Under the pieces are notes generated by a model that made no database searches, was not told the DNA's origin, and worked only from the letters and a program-made list of their open reading frames with translations. From the NCBI GenBank assembly GCA_964395315.1, contig CAYNBI010000122.1, forward strand, positions 1 to 9,088: DNA of 9,088 nt, given 5' to 3'. How positions within the stretch are numbered: the first letter of the stretch is position 1; the number at the start of each line of letters is the position of its first letter. The stretch comes from CAVORB01 sp964395315. Its GTDB lineage: Bacteria; Pseudomonadota; Gammaproteobacteria; Chromatiales; Chromatiaceae. The translations under genes and the position numbers were made by a program. Below are positions 6,435 through 9,088 of the stretch, piece by piece.

Positions 6435-7556
6435 TCAATGCGTGTCGCCGCCCACGTATTCGACGACCTCCAGGTCGAAACCGGAGATGCCGTGCATGGC
6501 CTTCGGCGCGCTCATCACCCGCATCTTGCGCACCCCGAGGTCGGAAAGGATCTGGGCGCCGATGCCGTAGGTGCGCAGCTCGCTTCGGTCCTGTCGACGC
6601 ACGGGGATTCGGTCCTCCGCGTCGTGCAGATCGAAGTCCTTGAGCTTGACCAGGATGTCCTCCACCCGGTCGCGGTTGCGCAGCACCACGATGGCGCCCT
6701 CCCCCTCCGCCGCGATCTGGCGCATGACGTCCCGCAGCGGCCAGCCGCAGCCGCTGTGCCGGGTGCCGAACAGATCGCACAGGCTGTTCTGCAGGTGCAC
6801 GCGCACCAGGGTGGGACGCTCCGGCGAGATCTCGCCCAGCGTCAGGGCCAGATGCAGATCGTTGTCGATGGTGTCACGGTAGGCGGCGATCTTGAAATCG
6901 CCGAACTCGGTTGGCAGCTCGCACTCGCACTCCCGCTGCACCGCCTTCTCGTGACGCACACGATAGTGGATCAGGTCGGCGATGGTTCCGACCTTCAGAC
7001 CGTGCGCCTCGGCGAAGGCCTCGAGGTCCGGCCGCCGCGCCATGGAGCCATCCTCGTTGAGGATCTCGACGATGACCGCGGCCGGCTCCAGGCCCGCGAG
7101 ACGTGCGAGGTCGCAGCCGGCCTCCGTGTGTCCCGCCCGCACCAGCACCCCGCCCGGCTGGGCCATCAGGGGGAAGATGTGGCCGGGCTGAACCAGGTCC
7201 CGAGGCTGGGCGTCCGGGGCCACCGCGGCCCGCACCGTGGTGGCGCGATCGGCGGCGGAGATGCCCGTGGTCACGCCCTCCGCCGCCTCGACCGAGACGG
7301 TAAAGGCGGTGGAGTGGGCCGCCGTGTTGTCGTTCACCATGAGCGGCAGGCGCAGACGCTCGCAGCGTTCCTTGCTGAGCGTGAGGCAGATGAGCCCGCG
7401 CCCGTACTTGGCCATGAAGTTGATGGCCTCCGGCGTGACCTTGTCCGCCGCGAGCAGGAGATCGCCCTCGTTCTCCCGGTCCTCGTCGTCCATGATGACG
7501 ACCATCTTGCCCTGGCGCAGGTCCGCGATGATCTCTTCTGTGGTGTTTAGGGCCAT
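6435..7556 (-). CDS. ribBX: DHBP synthase fused to a degenerate GTP cyclohydrolase II-like domain (RibBX type)
   Basis: The N-terminal domain (1 to about 205) makes 3,4-dihydroxy-2-butanone 4-phosphate from ribulose 5-phosphate. Its active site is intact: DDEDRENEGD (23-32), the Mg/substrate His in RAGHTEAGCDLARLAG (140-155), and Glu164 in VEILNEDGSMAR (163-174). The C-terminal part (about 206-373) has the RibA fold signature but not its chemistry. Aligned to the zinc motif of GTP cyclohydrolase II, the first Cys is Asn257, the second Ser268, and only Cys270 remains. The RQEGRGIGL catalytic stretch is absent, and the TNNP motif reads SAP (349-351). The end (YGIGAQILSDLGVRKMRV, 330-347) is still clearly homologous. 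This matches the RibBX variant known from Proteobacteria, so annotation as bifunctional RibBA would mislead. The ATG at 7556 lacks a clear Shine-Dalgarno and sits behind an inverted repeat. Confidence 0.94.
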   Translation of the reverse strand: MALNTTEEIIADLRQGKMVVIMDDEDRENEGDLLLAADKVTPEAINFMAKYGRGLICLTLSKERCERLRLPLMVNDNTAAHSTAFTVSVEAAEGVTTGISAADRATTVRAAVAPDAQPRDLVQPGHIFPLMAQPGGVLVRAGHTEAGCDLARLAGLEPAAVIVEILNEDGSMARRPDLEAFAEAHGLKVGTIADLIHYRVRHEKAVQRECECELPTEFGDFKIAAYRDTIDNDLHLALTLGEISPERPTLVRVHLQNSLCDLFGTRHSGCGWPLRDVMRQIAAEGEGAIVVLRNRDRVEDILVKLKDFDLHDAEDRIPVRRQDRSELRTYGIGAQILSDLGVRKMRVMSAPKAMHGISGFDLEVVEYVGGDTH

Positions 7557-7570
7557 GTCTGACGGGAGAC

Positions 7571-7596
7571 CGCGCTTGCTCGGGAAACCAAGCGCG
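7571..7596 (-). promoter_or_regulatory. Inverted repeat in the ribBX leader
   Basis: A perfect 8-bp inverted repeat, CGCGCTTG and CAAGCGCG, with a 10-nt loop. On the minus-strand RNA it ends 14 nt before the ribBX ATG, where a ribosome would land. The following bases are GGTCTCCCG, so it is not a U-tract terminator in this direction. An alternative shorter pairing (CTTGG with CCGAG) lies inside it. The 84-nt gap is too short and lacks the conserved stems of an FMN riboswitch. It could be a translational control element, a protein site or a processing signal. Confidence 0.4.
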
Positions 7597-7639
7597 TTAG
7601 TTTAGCAAATTACCGAACCCCGACCGCAGCGGACGCGCC

Positions 7640-8299
7640 CTATCGCAGGAACCCGTGCTCGGCGAGGAATGCCGCCGTGACCCCGGTGGCGCGCCCATCC
7701 GGCGCCTTGTCGCCTAGGATCAGCCGCTCCAGGTAGCGGGCCACCAGGTCCACCTCGAGGTTCACCCGGGTGCCGGTCCGGTAAGCGCCGATGATGGTCT
7801 CCGCGATGGTATGGGGCACGATGTTGAGGTCGAAGACGCTTCCCTCGACCCTGTTCACCGTCAGGCTGGTCCCGTCGACGCAGATCGAGCCCTTGGGCGC
7901 GATGTAGCGGGCGAGCTCGGCCGGGGCCTGAACGCGCAGTCGCCAAGAGCGCGCATCCTGGTCTCGCTGCAGGATCTCGCCCACGCCGTCGACATGTCCG
8001 CTGACCAGGTGACCCCCGAGCGGGGTGGACAGCGTCAGCGCCTTTTCCAGGTTCACGGCGCTTCCCGCCTTGAGATCGCCGAGCGTCGTCAGGGACAAGG
8101 TCTCGCGGGATACGTCGGCGGCGAACTGGGGACCTGCGAGGGCGACCGCGGTCAGGCAGACACCGTTGACCGCGATGCTGTCGCCGAGCACCACGCCCCG
8201 CATTTCGAGCTTCCCCGTGGCGATCGTCAAACGCACATCGCCCCCTCTGGGCTCCAGGGAACGGATCTCGCCCACGGCCTGGATGATTCCGGTAAACAT
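7640..8299 (-). CDS. ribE: Riboflavin synthase, alpha subunit
   Basis: Dismutates two lumazine molecules into riboflavin plus the pyrimidine that RibH reuses; the last riboflavin step, cytoplasmic, trimeric in the family. The 219-residue protein holds the two lumazine-binding barrels: MFTGIIQAVG at the start, GDSIAVNGVCLTAV (39-52) and DVSRETL (62-68) in the first barrel; GGHLVSGHVDG (95-105) at the start of the second; and KGSICVDGTSLTVN (136-149) with NIVPHT (159-164) in the second. The start at 8299 is set by the invariant MFTG N-terminus; the frame is open 23 codons further but that stretch is not conserved. A modest GAGAG lies 5 nt upstream. Gaps are 95 nt to ribD and 84 nt to ribBX, so it belongs to the same direction of transcription but is not tightly coupled. 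The gene is called ribC in E. coli and ribE in many other bacteria. Confidence 0.97.
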   Translation of the reverse strand: MFTGIIQAVGEIRSLEPRGGDVRLTIATGKLEMRGVVLGDSIAVNGVCLTAVALAGPQFAADVSRETLSLTTLGDLKAGSAVNLEKALTLSTPLGGHLVSGHVDGVGEILQRDQDARSWRLRVQAPAELARYIAPKGSICVDGTSLTVNRVEGSVFDLNIVPHTIAETIIGAYRTGTRVNLEVDLVARYLERLILGDKAPDGRATGVTAAFLAEHGFLR

Positions 8300-8394
8300 G
8301 GCGGCTCTCGCTTCTCTCGAAATAGAAAAGGTTTCCTTCGCTGGCGGCCGGCGTCGAAGCTCGGCCAAGCCAGAGAGATCGGGTTGGCGGCGGG

Positions 8395-9088
8395 CTATGC
8401 CGATTGCGCCGGGACGGCCGTGATGCGCAGGTCAGGACCGACCTGGCGCACATCCGTGAGGGAGAGCGCCACCCGGTCCTGCATGCGCGCCAGCCCGGGC
8501 AGCCGGAACAACCCGCGGGCGCCGTCCCCCATGAGGTGGGGAGCGAGATAGATGATCAGCTCATCCACCAGCCCCGCCCGCAGGGCCTCACCGGCAAGGG
8601 TTGGCCCGCTCTCGATCAGGACCTCGTTGATCTCCTCGCCGGCGAGATGACGGAACAGGGACTCGAGGTCCACCCTTTCGCCACCCTGCGCGCACACGTA
8701 GACGTTGGCGCCCGCCGTCTCCAGCGGCACCGCGTGGGTCGGGTCCTGATCCACGCAGGCGATCAAGGTCCTGCCAGGGAGCGTCAGCATCCGCACCGTC
8801 GGCGGCGTGCGCAGATGGCTGTCGACGACGACCCGGAGGGGCTGATGCACCGGCTCGCCGGGCTCCGCCCCAGGCAGCTCGTCCGCTCCCAGGCGCACGT
8901 TCAGCGAGGGATCGTCCGCGAGCAGCGTGCCGACGCCGGTGACGATGGCTGAGCTTCGTGCGCGCAGGAACTGGACATCACGCCGCGCCGCCTCCGAGGT
9001 GATCCATCGGCTCTCGCCGCTCGCCATCGCGGTCCGCCCGTCGAGGCTCGCCGCCAGCTTGCAGCGCACGTAGGGAAGGCAGGAGGAC
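8395..9088 (-). CDS. ribD: RibD, C-terminal reductase domain (5' part beyond the window edge)
   Basis: Partial bifunctional riboflavin enzyme. The visible part is the NADPH-dependent 5-amino-6-(5-phosphoribosylamino)uracil reductase domain; the N-terminal zinc deaminase domain would lie outside the window. Seen in order: the linker into YVRCKLAASLDGRTA, then SGESRWITS, GVGTLLADDPSLNVR (substrate and NADPH-binding region), LRVVVDSHLRTP, IESGPTLAGEALRAGLVDE, and LAPHLMGDGARGLF near the end; the last segments match the dihydrofolate-reductase-like fold of RibD. The frame is open to the edge, with no start needed inside; the GTG at 9069 is internal. The stop TAG is at 8397-8395, and ribE follows after 95 nt. 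RibD makes the pyrimidine precursor that RibH uses, in keeping with the neighbouring genes. Confidence 0.95.
   Translation of the reverse strand, partial: SSCLPYVRCKLAASLDGRTAMASGESRWITSEAARRDVQFLRARSSAIVTGVGTLLADDPSLNVRLGADELPGAEPGEPVHQPLRVVVDSHLRTPPTVRMLTLPGRTLIACVDQDPTHAVPLETAGANVYVCAQGGERVDLESLFRHLAGEEINEVLIESGPTLAGEALRAGLVDELIIYLAPHLMGDGARGLFRLPGLARMQDRVALSLTDVRQVGPDLRITAVPAQSA

Noticed and set aside
6438..7550. 370-codon open frame on the plus strand
   Set aside because: It mirrors ribBX almost end to end; ribBX has clear family motifs, and long antisense frames are common in GC-rich coding DNA.
7557..7639. FMN riboswitch before ribBX
   Set aside because: The gap is only 83 nt and the conserved RFN-element segments are absent.
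8300..8394. AAGG-AAA-CCTT followed by T-rich sequence between ribD and ribE as a terminator
   Set aside because: The stem is only 4 bp and lies inside an evident pathway operon; a near-palindrome GCTTGGCCGAGC nearby is also too weak to call.
7602..8453. 283-codon minus-strand frame over ribE
   Set aside because: It is another frame of ribE with Arg/Pro/Gly-rich translation; the ribE frame carries all conserved motifs.

Overview
The window is a high-GC stretch of bacterial chromosome, most likely from a gammaproteobacterium. The evidence is the gene order ribD-ribE-ribB(X)-ribH-nusB-thiL, the proteobacterial RibBX fusion type, outer-membrane-type lipoprotein signals and dense GC-rich coding. 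I cannot name the genus. Every gene I can support lies on the minus strand, so transcription runs from the right edge to the left, and genes are described here in that order.

Right part (9088 to 4439), flavin and thiamine cofactor block: the C-terminal part of ribD (cut by the window edge), ribE (riboflavin synthase), ribBX (DHBP synthase fused to a GTP-cyclohydrolase-II-like domain that has lost its metal and catalytic motifs), ribH (lumazine synthase), nusB (antitermination factor) and thiL (thiamine-monophosphate kinase). Spacing is tight from ribBX onward (37, 1 and 11 nt), with 84 nt before ribBX and 95 nt before ribE. RibD, RibE, RibB and RibH together cover every dedicated step of riboflavin synthesis except GTP cyclohydrolase II, so a separate ribA is expected elsewhere in the genome. 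No FMN riboswitch is present between the genes; the ribBX leader instead carries a perfect 8-bp inverted repeat.

Left part (4438 to 1), accessory envelope and hydrolase block: thiL is followed not by its frequent partner pgpA but by a strong hairpin and an AraC-family regulator with its own good ribosome binding site. Then come 282 nt without a gene, a pair of closely spaced envelope proteins (a DUF3313 protein and a patatin-like phospholipase lipoprotein), a short terminator-like hairpin, and the first 269 codons of an exported arylsulfatase with an intact formylglycine signature. The two esterase/sulfatase-type hydrolases and the DUF3313 protein are all predicted to be exported. The AraC protein is the obvious candidate regulator of this block, but that is inferred from position only.

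No RNA genes, CRISPR arrays, insertion sequences or attachment sites were seen. No gap between genes exceeds 300 nt. The window looks like a housekeeping operon abutting an accessory module rather than a new biological system; the points most worth checking are the degenerate RibX domain, the ribBX leader hairpin and the DUF3313/patatin pair.
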